Counted from the stretch's first letter, positions 17,952-26,872 are shown. The stretch is 64,000 nt of DNA from an uncultured Alphaproteobacteria bacterium (GCA_937931645.1 CALHAR010000008.1:36212-100211), one strand, 5' to 3'. Made by a program: numbers and translations. Notes: generated by a model not told the origin, from the letters alone.

Positions 17952-18734
17952 TTATTCCGCTTTCGCTTCTTCGCTGGCCTCTGTTTCTGCACTTGCTTCA
18001 ACCGCTTCAGTTTCGGCGTCACCTTCTGCTTCTTCAGCAGGGGCAGCAGATTTCTTCGCGGCTTTGGCCTCTGCTTTCGCGGCGGCTTTCGCTTCGTCTT
18101 CAACCGCTTTTTCTGCGGCTTTGGCTTCTGCTTCTTTTTCAGACGCTAATGCATCTTCATCCATCAAGGCTTCTTTTGCTTTTTCTTCTGCTTGCGCACG
18201 GGCGGCGGCACGTTCTTCTGCCTCTGCCTGATCATCAGAAATAACTGCCTTACCAGATTTCAGCTGAATTTTCGCTTCGTCTTCAGTACGTGCAATATTG
18301 ATTGTAACATCAATTTTAACTTCTGGGTGCAGGGTTACTGTCACAGGAAATAAACCGATTTCCTTAAAGTTTTGGTTAAGGTCAACTGTGTTGCGCTCAA
18401 CTTTTTCTTTTGCAACATTGTTAATACCTTCGGCAATATCGCGTGATGTCACTGATCCATATAATTGACCCGCTTCACCCGCTTGACGAATAAGCGTAAC
18501 TGTTAAGCCTTCTAGTGTTTTTGCATGTTTTTCCGCGGCCGCTTTTTTCTCATTATTGAGTTTCTCTAATGAGGCTTTCTGTGTTTCAAAATATGCAATG
18601 TTGCTGTCGGTTGCCCGCAATGCTTTGCTTTGCGGCAATAGAAAGTTTCTGGCATAGCCTGGTTTAACATTCACGATGTCACCCATCGCGCCCAGCTTTT
18701 CAATGCGTTCTAGTAAAATAACTTGTGTAGCCAT
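17952..18734 (-). CDS. rplI: 50S ribosomal protein L9 with a long acidic/alanine-rich tail
   Basis: The first 150 residues are a normal L9: the N-terminal 23S rRNA-binding domain (MATQVILLERIEKLGAMGD, GYARNFLLP), a connecting helix, and the C-terminal domain (LYGSVTSRDIAEGI, LHPEVKIDVTINI). A low-complexity extension of about 100 residues follows, rich in Ala, Glu and Lys (AEAKAAEKAVEDEAKAAAKAEA). L9 is usually 147-195 aa; here it is 260. The extension should be a charged helix or disordered and its role is unknown. It is the last gene of rpsF-rpsR-rplI. Confidence 0.96.
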   Translation of the reverse strand: MATQVILLERIEKLGAMGDIVNVKPGYARNFLLPQSKALRATDSNIAYFETQKASLEKLNNEKKAAAEKHAKTLEGLTVTLIRQAGEAGQLYGSVTSRDIAEGINNVAKEKVERNTVDLNQNFKEIGLFPVTVTLHPEVKIDVTINIARTEDEAKIQLKSGKAVISDDQAEAEERAAARAQAEEKAKEALMDEDALASEKEAEAKAAEKAVEDEAKAAAKAEAKAAKKSAAPAEEAEGDAETEAVEASAETEASEEAKAE

Positions 18735-18757
18735 TTTTTTGTTCCTTATTTAAAAAA

Positions 18758-19045
18758 TTATCTTTGGTTATCTGCGTCGTAACGTAGATAAGGCATCATC
18801 GCCATGTAACGCGCACGTTTAATGGCTTGCGCTAACTTACGTTGTTTCTTTGGTGAAACATTTGTAATACGGCTTGGCACCATTTTCCCACGTTCGGAAA
18901 CATAACGGCTCAAAGTTTTAACATCTTTCCAGTCAATCTCTGGGGCATTTGCGCCAGAAAATGGGCAAGATTTACTACGACGGAAAAATCCACCTTGTGG
19001 TTTAGAAGACGATCCTCTTCCACTGCTTTTATTATCGTATGCCAT
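18758..19045 (-). CDS. rpsR: 30S ribosomal protein S18
   Basis: 95 residues. The conserved core is [24 protein letters not shown], then [22 protein letters not shown] Gly/Ser-rich N-terminal stretch ([19 protein letters not shown]) precedes it. S18 sits beside S6 on the platform of the 30S subunit. Its ATG shares one base with the rpsF stop (TAATG), so translation of the two partner proteins is probably coupled. Confidence 0.96.
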   Translation of the reverse strand: MAYDNKSSGRGSSSKPQGGFFRRSKSCPFSGANAPEIDWKDVKTLSRYVSERGKMVPSRITNVSPKKQRKLAQAIKRARYMAMMPYLRYDADNQR

Positions 19046-19419
19046 TATGCTGCATCCTTCTTTTTATAGGGTTTCTTTTCATCACCTGTATCTTTAGATG
19101 ATTTATCCATGATGATTGATGGGCCTGTTGACAGCTCATCTTGACGTGTTGTCATGTAACGCAGAATATCTTCGTTCAAACGCATCTGACGCTCCATCTC
19201 ATGGATTGCTGGTGCTTCTACATCACTTTCAATCAATACATAATGACCACGACGGTTCTTATTGATACGATAAGCAAGAGTACGTAGACCCCAGTTTTCT
19301 GTTTTGTGAATTTTACCTTTGGCATCGGTGAGAATTTTCTCATAGCCACTGGTTAGGTCTTTAACTTGAGCTTCGCTCAAATCCTGCCGTGCGATAAACA
19401 CGGTTTCATAATAAGGCAT
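19045..19419 (-). CDS. rpsF: 30S ribosomal protein S6
   Basis: 124 residues beginning [15 protein letters not shown], with the S6 ferredoxin-like fold, [18 protein letters not shown] and [13 protein letters not shown], and a charged C-terminal tail ([19 protein letters not shown]). S6 dimerises with S18 on the ribosome. A GAGGAG ribosome-binding site lies about six bases before the ATG. It is the first gene of the rpsF-rpsR-rplI unit. Confidence 0.96.
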   Translation of the reverse strand: MPYYETVFIARQDLSEAQVKDLTSGYEKILTDAKGKIHKTENWGLRTLAYRINKNRRGHYVLIESDVEAPAIHEMERQMRLNEDILRYMTTRQDELSTGPSIIMDKSSKDTGDEKKPYKKKDAA

Positions 19420-19880
19420 ATTTTTCTCCTCATGGGTTAAGTGTTAGCGCATGTCGTAAGCCTTAGTGACAGGCGCGAGGTAGGGGTGTTATAGGCGGGG
19501 ATAACGGGGAAATCAAGGAAAAAAGAGTAGGTTTTTAATTTATTTACGTCACATAAAGGGAATAAATTCCTTAACTTTCATTTGTTTTTCTGTTATATTG
19601 TTCTTACTGTCTGCGCTTACCCCGCAGCACGGCTTTGCGGGAGACATCGTAAAGCAGGATTTTCTATCTGTTTTTTTTAGATATATGAAGCAGGGTAGAC
19701 CCCCTCCCCCTAATTTCCGGCGAACAAAATGAGTAACTCTAATTTGCTAGTCAAATCAATGGGTTACAAGGGCAAAAACTTGCGCTTTTCATTTGTTATT
19801 CTTCTCATTATGGTGGTGCCATCATTCGGCCTTCATGTTTAGATGAAAAGGCGTATTTAATATTAAAGGAGAAGTAAATT
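19420..19880. other. Intergenic region between rpsF and fabG
   Basis: About 460 bases between divergent operons. The left part (19420-19600) should hold the rpsF promoter and leader; no clear structure was seen. The middle (19603-19744) is one copy of a composite repeat described separately. The right part (19745-19880) leads to fabG, with AAAGGAGAAG before its ATG. No convincing gene lies here. Confidence 0.7.
19603..19744 (+). repeat. Composite dispersed repeat, copy A
   Basis: Shares three blocks, in the same order, with the reverse strand of 39967-40238. These are CTTACTGTC at the left end; a GCAC.GCTTTG.GGGAGACATC block near 19635-19652; and a right block of about 45 bases (19699-19744) with a C-rich stretch, AATTTCCGG, GAACAAA and GAGTAACTCTAATT. 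This copy lacks the palindromic insertion seen in the other. Confidence 0.75.
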
Positions 19881-20630
19881 ATGTTTGATTTAACAGGTAA
19901 AATGGCTCTGATAACGGGCGCGACAGGTGGTATTGGTGGCGAAATCGCAAAAGCCCTTCATGCGCAAGGGGCGGTTGTTGCTATTTCTGGTCGTAATAAA
20001 GAAAAGCTGGACGCGCTGGTGGCTGAGCTAAATAATTCTGGGGGATCAAACGTTCATGCGATTGTGGCGGACTTATCAAATGCTGATGGTATTGCCGCGC
20101 TGGTGAAAGACGCAGAGGCCGCGATGGGGCAAATTGATATCCTTGTTAATAATGCAGGTCTAACACGCGATAACCTTTCTATGCGTATGAAAGAGGAGGA
20201 ATGGAACGAAGTTCTTGATGTGAATTTAACGGCGCCGTTTATGCTGGCTAAAACATGTCAGCGCGGCATGATGAAACGCCGCTTTGGCCGTGTCATTAAT
20301 ATCTCCTCTGTTGTTGGAACAACAGGTAACCCTGGTCAATGTAACTATGTGGCGTCAAAGGCCGGCATGATGGGCTGGACAAAAGCCATGGGAATGGAAA
20401 TCGCCTCACGCGGTATCACGGTTAATTGTGTGGCGCCGGGCTTTATTGCAACGGCAATGACCGAAGCGTTGGATGATGGCCAAAAAGAAAAAATCAATGG
20501 TACTATTCCAATGGGACGTATGGGCGCACCGACAGAAATCGCATCGGCTGTGGCTTATTTGGCTTCCGACGAAGCTGCCTATGTCACGGGGGCTACCATT
20601 CACGTTAATGGCGGCATGGCTATGATTTAA
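19881..20630 (+). CDS. fabG: 3-oxoacyl-ACP reductase
   Basis: NADPH-dependent reductase of the fatty acid elongation cycle. It is a short-chain dehydrogenase with the cofactor motif TGATGGIGG (about residues 12-20), NNAG near 91, the catalytic Ser in INISSVVG near 138, YVASKAG (Tyr/Lys) near 152, and the C-terminal YVTGATIHVNGGMAM. Length is 249 aa. A good ribosome-binding site (AAAGGAGAAG) precedes the ATG. It shares one base with the next gene (TAATG) and lies upstream of acpP and fabF. The usual upstream fabD is missing here. Confidence 0.95.
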   Translation: MFDLTGKMALITGATGGIGGEIAKALHAQGAVVAISGRNKEKLDALVAELNNSGGSNVHAIVADLSNADGIAALVKDAEAAMGQIDILVNNAGLTRDNLSMRMKEEEWNEVLDVNLTAPFMLAKTCQRGMMKRRFGRVINISSVVGTTGNPGQCNYVASKAGMMGWTKAMGMEIASRGITVNCVAPGFIATAMTEALDDGQKEKINGTIPMGRMGAPTEIASAVAYLASDEAAYVTGATIHVNGGMAMI

Positions 20631-21301
20631 TGCAAAATTACGATCTCATTATCTTTGATTGTGATGGAACGCTTGTTGATAGTGAAACGTTAAACAATAA
20701 TGTCACGTCAGATATTCTTCTGGGGTTGGGTTTAAAGGAGTATACGCGTGATGCTTGTTTAAACTTTTTTGAAGGCCGTAGCTGGAACGAAATGTTTGTG
20801 GAATTAAAAAACAAACATGGAGACGTTATCCCAGATAATATAGTAGACATGTATGTTGAACGTGTTAGGGCGGCAATCCCAGATAATGTAAAAATTATTG
20901 ATGGTGCTTTAGACTTATTAATTGCTGTTTCTAAAATTTTTCCTATTTGCATTGCTTCGAATGGAGAATGTCAAAATGTTTTGACGGAAATAAAAGCAAC
21001 AGGGCTTGATCGGTTTTTTGACGAAAGTAAGATATTTACTAAGGTACAGGTTCAAAATCCAAAACCTGCACCAGATTTGTTTTTATATACCGCAGAGAAA
21101 ATGAAGGTTGATCCATCACGTTGTTTGGTTATTGAAGATAGCCCAACAGGGGTGCAAGGTGGGGTCGCGGCAGGAATGGATGTTTTTGGTTTTGTCGGTG
21201 CTTCTCATGATTCTGAAAATCAAAAAAATAAATTATTGGGTGCAGGGGCAAAACAAGTTTTTGATGATTTTATCCACATAGGGCAGGCGTTAAAACTTTG
21301 A
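20630..21301 (+). CDS. HAD-superfamily hydrolase, phosphoglucomutase/phosphatase-like
   Basis: 223 residues of the haloacid dehalogenase fold with a C1-type cap. Motif I is FDCDGTLVDSE (about 8-18), motif II CIASNGE near 106, the motif III lysine near NPKPAPDLF (146-154) and motif IV VIEDSPTGVQGG near 168. This pattern fits small-molecule phosphatases and beta-phosphoglucomutase-like enzymes; the substrate cannot be told. It sits between fabG and acpP, an insertion into the usual fab order, and its start overlaps the fabG stop by one base. Confidence 0.88.
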   Translation: MQNYDLIIFDCDGTLVDSETLNNNVTSDILLGLGLKEYTRDACLNFFEGRSWNEMFVELKNKHGDVIPDNIVDMYVERVRAAIPDNVKIIDGALDLLIAVSKIFPICIASNGECQNVLTEIKATGLDRFFDESKIFTKVQVQNPKPAPDLFLYTAEKMKVDPSRCLVIEDSPTGVQGGVAAGMDVFGFVGASHDSENQKNKLLGAGAKQVFDDFIHIGQALKL

Positions 21302-21435
21302 AAATATTATATAATTCACCGCATTACTGCTATAAACGCAAAAGCACTTGCAAATTGGTGGGGGCTTGGTAAAGTCCGCCCAGTTTTTATGAAACAAAAT
21401 AAATTAATAGTAACTAAAAAGGTAAGGGAAATCCC

Positions 21436-21672
21436 ATGAGCGATATTGCAGACCGCGTAAAGAAAATTGTTGTTGAGCACTTAGGTGTTGACGAAGGTAA
21501 AGTAAATGAAGGCGCAAGCTTCATTGATGATCTTGGTGCAGATTCACTGGATACGGTTGAGCTTGTCATGGCATTTGAAGAAGAATTTAAAGTTGAAATT
21601 CCTGACGATGCTGCTGAGAACATTCAGACAGTTGGTGATGCTGTTAACTTTATTAAAGAAAATGCTGCTTAA
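21436..21672 (+). CDS. acpP: Acyl carrier protein
   Basis: 78-residue acidic protein with the phosphopantetheine serine in [18 protein letters not shown] (Ser near residue 37). It carries growing acyl chains for fatty acid synthesis. The serine is modified by AcpS, encoded at 29.4 kb. A gap of about 130 bases before it may hold a separate promoter, as is usual for highly expressed acpP. fabF follows 49 bases downstream. Confidence 0.97.
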   Translation: MSDIADRVKKIVVEHLGVDEGKVNEGASFIDDLGADSLDTVELVMAFEEEFKVEIPDDAAENIQTVGDAVNFIKENAA

Positions 21673-21721
21673 TTATAAGCGGTATTTACTTTCCTTCCTT
21701 CATTCGTAAGGAATATAAATA

Positions 21722-22993
21722 ATGAGAAGAGTTGTCGTTACAGGCATGGGTATGGTTTCACCTCTCGGTGTAGGGGTGGAGCATAACTGGAAATCTATTC
21801 TAGAAAGCAAAAGCGGCCTGGGTAAGATTGAGCATTTTGATGCGTCTGATCATGCCTCTAAAATTGCAGGAATGGTGCCTCGGACATCTGATGAAAATCC
21901 TACGAACGGCGACTTTAATGCGGATGTTTTTGTTCCACCAAAAGATCAACGCAAGATAGATCCTTTTATTATCTACGGTATGGCGGCGGCCGATGAAGCC
22001 ATCGCGGATTCTGGCTGGATTCCTGAAACCGATGAGCAAAAAATGCGCACAGGCGTTCTTGTCGGTGCGGGTATTGGTGGGCTAACAACCATGTATGACA
22101 GTGCTATAACGCTTCATGAGCGTGGCCCTCGACGTTTATCACCATTTTGTATCCCTGCAATGCTCATTAATTTGGCCTCGGGTCATATTTCTATCAAGCA
22201 TGGATTTAAAGGCCCTAACCATTCGGTTGTGACGGCTTGCTCAACGGGCGCACATGCTATCGGAGATTCGGCGCGTCTTATCATGTTGGGTGATGCCGAT
22301 GTGATGATTGCTGGCGGTGCGGAAGCCGCTGTGACACCTCTCGGTGTTGGCGGTTTTGCGGCGGCGCGGGCGTTGTCTACACAATATAATGATGATCCAA
22401 TGGCGGCGTCTCGTCCGTTTGATGAAGGCCGTGACGGTTTTGTTATTGCCGAAGGGGCGGGCGTTGTTGTTTTAGAAGAATATGAACATGCCAAAGCGCG
22501 TGGTGCAAAAATTTATGCCGAAGTTGTTGGTTATGGTCTTTCTGGTGATGCCCACCATATTACAACCCCTGCTGCAGATGGCGATGGTGGTTTCCGTGCG
22601 ATGCAGGCGGCGTTAAACCGCGCTGGGATTAATCCAGAAGATGTTGATTACATCAATGCGCATGGAACATCGACCCCTGTGGGTGATGGTATTGAATGTA
22701 CGGCGGTGAAACGCTTGTTTGCGCCGGCGCTGGATAAAATTTCCATGTCATCAACCAAGTCTTCTATCGGTCATTTATTAGGTGCGGCAGGCGCAGTCGA
22801 GGCAATTTATTCTATTAAAGCTATCGAAACCAATATGGCACCACCAACGTTAAACTTGGAAAATGTGTCTGAGTCTTGTCAGGGGATTGATCTGGTACCA
22901 AAAGTGGCCAAAGAAAAGACAATCACCACTGTGCTATCAAACTCATTTGGTTTTGGTGGAACAAACGCATCTTTGGTGTTACGTGAAGTTTAG
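21722..22993 (+). CDS. fabF: 3-oxoacyl-ACP synthase II
   Basis: Condensing enzyme that elongates acyl-ACP with malonyl-ACP. The catalytic triad is visible: Cys in VTACSTGAHAIG near residue 170, His in NAHGTSTPVGD near 311, and His in KSSIGHLLGAAGA near 346. The C-terminal SFGFGGTNASLVL is typical. Length is 423 aa. It lies in the order acpP-fabF-mltG common in proteobacteria. Confidence 0.97.
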   Translation: MRRVVVTGMGMVSPLGVGVEHNWKSILESKSGLGKIEHFDASDHASKIAGMVPRTSDENPTNGDFNADVFVPPKDQRKIDPFIIYGMAAADEAIADSGWIPETDEQKMRTGVLVGAGIGGLTTMYDSAITLHERGPRRLSPFCIPAMLINLASGHISIKHGFKGPNHSVVTACSTGAHAIGDSARLIMLGDADVMIAGGAEAAVTPLGVGGFAAARALSTQYNDDPMAASRPFDEGRDGFVIAEGAGVVVLEEYEHAKARGAKIYAEVVGYGLSGDAHHITTPAADGDGGFRAMQAALNRAGINPEDVDYINAHGTSTPVGDGIECTAVKRLFAPALDKISMSSTKSSIGHLLGAAGAVEAIYSIKAIETNMAPPTLNLENVSESCQGIDLVPKVAKEKTITTVLSNSFGFGGTNASLVLREV

Positions 22994-23015
22994 TTTGGGG
23001 GTATAATCCCCAATA

Positions 23016-23993
23016 ATGAAAAACTTACTCCTCTCTTTTATTTCTTTTATTCTTATCGGTGTTGCCGCGCTTGTTGTGTGGTCGTTGAATGATTATTTAA
23101 ACGCAGGGTCGTTATCTGAAACAAAATATATTTTGATTGAACGCGGTACGGGCGTTGGTGGTATTGCGCAAAAGTTAAAAGACGAAAATGTTATTTCTAA
23201 TGATTTAATTTTTAAAATTGCCTCTAGATTTTCAAAAAGCCTTAAGGCAGGTGAGTATGAGTTTCCCGCTCATATCCCAATGATAGAGGTAATGAAAAAA
23301 CTGTCAGATGGTGAGGTTTTTGGTCGTAAAATCACTATCCCAGAAGGCTTAACCAGCTTTCAAATTGTGAAAATTTTAAATAAACGCGACGATTTAAGCG
23401 GGGAGATTGCCGTTGTTCCTAAAGAAGGCTCATTATTGCCTGACACATATTTATTTTCAAAAAATGAAACGCGTAGTCAAAAAATAGAACAAATGCAAAG
23501 TGCTATGACCAAGGTGATTGATGAGCTTTGGGAAAAGCGAGCAAAAAATTTACCGATTAAAACAAAACAAGAGGCGATTATTCTGGCCTCTATTGTTGAA
23601 AAAGAAACAGGTGTCGGGGCCGAGCGCGCGCGTATTGCAGGTGTGTTCATCAACCGTTTGAATAAAGGCATCGCACTGCAAACAGACCCCACGGTTATTT
23701 ATGCGCTGACAAAAGGTGAAATGAAAGATGAAGGCAAGGGGCCTTTGGGGCGGCGTTTATTGCGTAAAGATTTGCAAGTGAACTCGCCGTATAATACCTA
23801 TAAAAATACTGGCCTACCACCAGGGCCAATTTGTAATCCAGGGCGCGCCGCCATTGCGGCCACACTCAACCCAGAAAAGAATGATTACATCTTTTTTGTT
23901 GCCGATGGCACAGGCGGCCACGCCTTTGGCAAAACCTTGGCAGAACATAACGCCAATGTCGCCAAATGGCGTAAAATCAGAAGTCAGCAATAA
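23016..23993 (+). CDS. mltG: Endolytic murein transglycosylase
   Basis: Cuts nascent glycan strands in the periplasm and is thought to terminate peptidoglycan chains. One N-terminal membrane helix (about residues 5-25), a LysM-like region, then the YceG domain. The catalytic glutamate lies in ASIVEKETGVGAERARIAGVF near residue 195, and NTYKNTGLPPGPICNPG near 262 is the conserved C-terminal motif. Length is 325 aa. It follows fabF by 22 bases. Confidence 0.94.
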   Translation: MKNLLLSFISFILIGVAALVVWSLNDYLNAGSLSETKYILIERGTGVGGIAQKLKDENVISNDLIFKIASRFSKSLKAGEYEFPAHIPMIEVMKKLSDGEVFGRKITIPEGLTSFQIVKILNKRDDLSGEIAVVPKEGSLLPDTYLFSKNETRSQKIEQMQSAMTKVIDELWEKRAKNLPIKTKQEAIILASIVEKETGVGAERARIAGVFINRLNKGIALQTDPTVIYALTKGEMKDEGKGPLGRRLLRKDLQVNSPYNTYKNTGLPPGPICNPGRAAIAATLNPEKNDYIFFVADGTGGHAFGKTLAEHNANVAKWRKIRSQQ

Positions 23994-24005
23994 CTGAGAA
24001 AAATG

Positions 24006-24080
24006 GAGCGGGTGAAGAGATTCGAACTCTCGGCTTTAACCTTGGCAAGGTTACGCTCTACCCCTGAGCTACACCCGCTC
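24006..24080 (-). tRNA. tRNA-Gly (anticodon GCC)
   Basis: The minus strand folds into a cloverleaf: acceptor GAGCGGG/CCCGCTC, D arm with AGCTCAGGGGTAGAGC, anticodon loop TTGCCAA in a TAACC/GGTTA stem, and T arm GAGAGTTCGAATCTCTT. The CCA end does not appear to be encoded. It lies just after mltG on the opposite strand. Confidence 0.93.
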
Positions 24081-24166
24081 AATAACGATCAAATCGTTTT
24101 GGTAGAAGAATGATTTATAGAGTTTTTGATTAATAAATCAAGCCAAAATAACATATATTTATTAAA

Positions 24167-24445
24167 TTAAACGCCGACCTGTACCAGAGGGCATTGATAT
24201 TTGTTTGGCTCTTCCCCTCCATCCTGCGTTGCAACAATAATAATATCGGGGCTGCCCTTGATAATGTCGGAGACCTCGTCGCTGACTTCAAGGGGCATAA
24301 GGATATCTTCTTCGGCCTCGTCTTCGAAGGCGAGGGTAAATATTTTTTGTTCACGGTAATACTCAACATGCCTTATTTTTGAAGGCAGAGGCTGATTAGA
24401 GGCTATGATTAAACGCCCATCATCTGTTTGTCCAAGTTTTATCAT
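24167..24445 (-). CDS. Hypothetical protein
   Basis: 92 residues, soluble, beginning MIKLGQTDDGRLIIASNQPLP. No family recognised. The middle is acidic (FEDEAEEDILMPLEVSDEVSDII) and the end reads DGGEEPNKYQCPLVQVGV. Its start overlaps the end of a 55-codon reading frame upstream (ATGA), which suggests that both are translated. It is flanked by tRNA-Gly downstream and a divergent gene upstream. Confidence 0.6.
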   Translation of the reverse strand: MIKLGQTDDGRLIIASNQPLPSKIRHVEYYREQKIFTLAFEDEAEEDILMPLEVSDEVSDIIKGSPDIIIVATQDGGEEPNKYQCPLVQVGV

Positions 24446-24609
24446 CTATTCATACCTTTCATATTCAAGGCAGGAGTAACGCTACGGGTGTTGGCGGTAT
24501 GGTTCATATCGGGCGCCCCAGTTATGCCAGATAACGACAAGCCTGCGGGTGGGCTGGGGTCTAAAACAGCCAATTCCTGTACAGCGTCAATATCTAAGTC
24601 AGTTTCCAT
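24442..24609 (-). CDS. Possible small protein (55 aa) upstream of the 92-residue hypothetical
   Basis: Translating the minus strand from the ATG at 24609 gives 55 codons, beginning METDLDIDAVQELAVLD and ending NMKGMNR, with the stop codon overlapping the next ATG by four bases. The composition looks protein-like (acidic start, then Pro/Ser/Gly). No strong ribosome-binding site is visible. The overlap is the main support. Confidence 0.4.
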   Translation of the reverse strand: METDLDIDAVQELAVLDPSPPAGLSLSGITGAPDMNHTANTRSVTPALNMKGMNR

Positions 24610-24701
24610 ACTTTATTTTCTCATATAGGTGACGCTGGACGCAAATTTCGTTTGAAACGCGCCTTAATTGGCTATAACCTACTGACATTATTATAAAAAA
24701 G

Positions 24702-25262
24702 ATGGGCATGACTATGCAGATGAATGATGTGACCAGTTCTGATATTGAGGATATGCCGACATCTCCAGAAAATCTACTTAACATACTGAAATCATTAAAT
24801 ATTCCGTATGAGTTACACCATCATGAGGCCGTATTTACGGTGGCCGAGAGCCAGAAAATTGATGCTGATATTCAAGGCACGCCTTGCCGCAATCTGTTTT
24901 TAAGGGATAGAAAGAAGAAAAACTTTCTTGTTGTCCTACAAAATGCGACAGAAATCGATATGAAGCGATTACCTGCCTTAATTGATTCGGCGGGACTGTC
25001 TTTCGGATCACCTGCGCGCCTATGGCAGTATTTGGGGGTGCGCCCAGGCTCTGTTTGTCCTTTTGCTATCGTTAATGATACCGATAATCAAGTACAGATA
25101 TTGTTAGATAAAAGCATGATGGAAACCGATATTGTTAATTTTCATCCGCTCTTAAATACGATGACGGTTTCTTTAAAGCCTAGCGATCTCATAAAATTTA
25201 TTGAAAGCACAGGGCATAAAGCGCATATTGTGGATCTATCCGAGGCAAAACCTGAATGTTGA
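24702..25262 (+). CDS. YbaK/ProX-type prolyl-tRNA editing protein
   Basis: 186 residues with the YbaK/aminoacyl-tRNA deacylase fold: YELHHHEAVFTVAES near residue 38, KNLFL-type CRNLFLRDRKKKNFLVVL near 64, and GSPARLWQYLGVRPGSVCPFAI near 107. The pattern matches stand-alone ProXp-ala/PrdX proteins, which remove alanine from mischarged tRNA-Pro. Substrate specificity is inferred from resemblance only. Several ATG codons are possible at the start. The next gene follows 64 bases later. Confidence 0.85.
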   Translation: MGMTMQMNDVTSSDIEDMPTSPENLLNILKSLNIPYELHHHEAVFTVAESQKIDADIQGTPCRNLFLRDRKKKNFLVVLQNATEIDMKRLPALIDSAGLSFGSPARLWQYLGVRPGSVCPFAIVNDTDNQVQILLDKSMMETDIVNFHPLLNTMTVSLKPSDLIKFIESTGHKAHIVDLSEAKPEC

Positions 25263-25326
25263 GCAAGAAAAGGGAGCCGTAGCACGTTTATGTGCCTAAG
25301 GCTTATATGAAGAGGCTGATATAAAT

Positions 25327-25521
25327 ATGACACAAGAGATTGATGCAAAATTATTAGAAATTTTGGTGTGCCCCGTGACAAAAGTACCACTTCGTTATGA
25401 TGCGGATAAACAAGAATTATTATCTGACCAAGCTGGGCTTGCATATCCTATCCGTGATGGTATTCCAGTGATGCTGACTGATGAAGCCCGCCAGATGGAT
25501 GATAATGAAATTCAAAAATAA
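25327..25521 (+). CDS. Trm112-family protein
   Basis: 64 residues: [16 protein letters not shown], then [17 protein letters not shown], the short Trm112/YcaR zinc-ribbon-like fold. Only one cysteine remains (CPVT), as in many bacterial members. Eukaryotic Trm112 activates methyltransferases; the bacterial role is unknown. It is convergent with the UDG gene three bases away. Confidence 0.9.
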   Translation: MTQEIDAKLLEILVCPVTKVPLRYDADKQELLSDQAGLAYPIRDGIPVMLTDEARQMDDNEIQK

Positions 25522-25524
25522 AAC

Positions 25525-26169
25525 TTAAAGCTTGTTTTTCGCTAATTCGAAAATCTCATGAAACATGGGTTCTGTTAGGCGTTTGGTTGATGTGTTGTAT
25601 TTTGAGCAATGGTAACTATCGATTAAAGTAACATCATCATTTAATTCATGCGCGGCCTTATGTGCAAATTTAAAAGCAGATAACTTATGACCATGTGCTT
25701 TTAAAACGGCGTTATGAGAGACAAGGCCAAGTGAGACAATCAGTTTGAGATTGGGCATCGTGGCAATTTTGTTTTTTAGAAATTCTAAGCACGTATTTAT
25801 TTCTGACCCTAAGGGTTTGTTTTCTGGTGGTACACAACGAACGGCGTTGGTGATCTGGCAATTAACGAGCTTTAGCCCATCATCAGGTCGCGCTTTAAAT
25901 TCACCCGTTGCAAAGCCATATTTAATTAGGGTGCTGTAAAGTAGTTCTCCTGCAAAGTCACCTGTGAAGGGGCGGCCGCTGAAATTTGCGCCTTTTAGGC
26001 CAGGGGCTAAACCGACAATAAGCAGTTCAGCATCTTTTGATCCAAAAGACGGGACGGGGGCATTGAACTTATCAGGGAATTTAACCCTATTATTTGCCCT
26101 AAACTCAGCCAAACGGGGGCATAGCTGGCAGGTATTATCAGGGCTTATGGGGTTTTGGCTTTTATTCAT
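25525..26169 (-). CDS. Uracil-DNA glycosylase, family 5 (UDGb type)
   Basis: Removes uracil and other deaminated bases from DNA. 214 residues with an N-terminal iron-sulphur cysteine pair (CQLCPRL), the family 5 motif GLAPGLKGANFSGRPFTGD (about 54-72), a further NCQITNAVRCVPPENK cysteine region, and the C-terminal DSYHCSKYNTSTKR. Family 4 (UDGa) is the alternative, but the AN.SGRPFTGD form points to family 5. Confidence 0.88.
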   Translation of the reverse strand: MNKSQNPISPDNTCQLCPRLAEFRANNRVKFPDKFNAPVPSFGSKDAELLIVGLAPGLKGANFSGRPFTGDFAGELLYSTLIKYGFATGEFKARPDDGLKLVNCQITNAVRCVPPENKPLGSEINTCLEFLKNKIATMPNLKLIVSLGLVSHNAVLKAHGHKLSAFKFAHKAAHELNDDVTLIDSYHCSKYNTSTKRLTEPMFHEIFELAKNKL

Positions 26170-26297
26170 AGGCTAAATTGCCATTAAAAACACGAAAAAG
26201 GAAGCTTTCAGCCAATAGTTTTTCTTGCAGTTTTTAACCCAATGTCTTATAAACGGCGCTTATTGACATGACTTCATAAAAAATAAGGCGAAAAATA

Positions 26298-26702
26298 ATG
26301 GCACGCGTAACCGTAGAAGATTGCATTGATAAAGTTTTAAACCGTTTTGAGCTTGTGATGGTTTCGTCTCAACGCGCTCGTAAAATTGGGTCTGGTGCGC
26401 CGATGACGATTGATCGCGATAATGATAAAAACCCTGTTGTAGCGCTGCGCGAGATTGCAGAAGAAACAGTAGATGTAGATGAGTTAAAAGAAGATCTTAT
26501 CCGTAATAATCAACGTGTGATTGCCATTGATGATGATGGTGAAGACGTGATTGATATGATGGAAGGTGAAGCAGAGTGGAGTGCCATGAATGATGCTGAT
26601 GGTACTGCCGCAGAACCTGCTGCTGCAACTGATTCAGAAGAAGAGCAGTCAAGCTTAGCGGATTTAGCGGGTGGTACGCCTGAAGAAACGCCAGCAAGCT
26701 AA
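26298..26702 (+). CDS. rpoZ: RNA polymerase omega subunit
   Basis: Small subunit that helps assemble RNA polymerase and can bind ppGpp. The conserved start is [30 protein letters not shown], with [13 protein letters not shown] near 50. The acidic C-terminal tail ([14 protein letters not shown]) extends it to 134 aa. It lies immediately upstream of rsh, the ppGpp synthetase gene, as in most alphaproteobacteria, and is closed by its own terminator. Confidence 0.96.
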   Translation: MARVTVEDCIDKVLNRFELVMVSSQRARKIGSGAPMTIDRDNDKNPVVALREIAEETVDVDELKEDLIRNNQRVIAIDDDGEDVIDMMEGEAEWSAMNDADGTAAEPAAATDSEEEQSSLADLAGGTPEETPAS

Positions 26703-26728
26703 ATCTATTTTTACATCTTAAAGAAAAT

Positions 26729-26752
26729 GGCCGGTTTATCCGGCCTTTTTTT
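26729..26752 (+). terminator. Terminator after rpoZ
   Basis: A GGCCGG/CCGGCC stem with a TTTAT loop followed by seven T, about 25 bases after the rpoZ stop. It separates rpoZ from rsh. Confidence 0.92.
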
Positions 26753-26872
26753 GGTGTTTTGATTACGCTTTTTATGATTGGCTGCCCTGCTTTCAAATTG
26801 GCTTTACCCTTTAATCATGTTAGTTTGGTTATATTATAATTTACTCGTATTAAATATTGAGGATACTTACTT

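Noticed and set aside
19729..19842. A 37-codon frame with a hydrophobic segment before fabG
   Set aside because: Its start lies in the repeat element, there is no ribosome-binding site, and the second copy of the repeat does not preserve it.
21270..21278. A TTATCCACA DnaA box in the HAD gene near 21.27 kb as a replication origin
   Set aside because: It is a single box inside a coding region, without other boxes or an AT-rich unwinding region.
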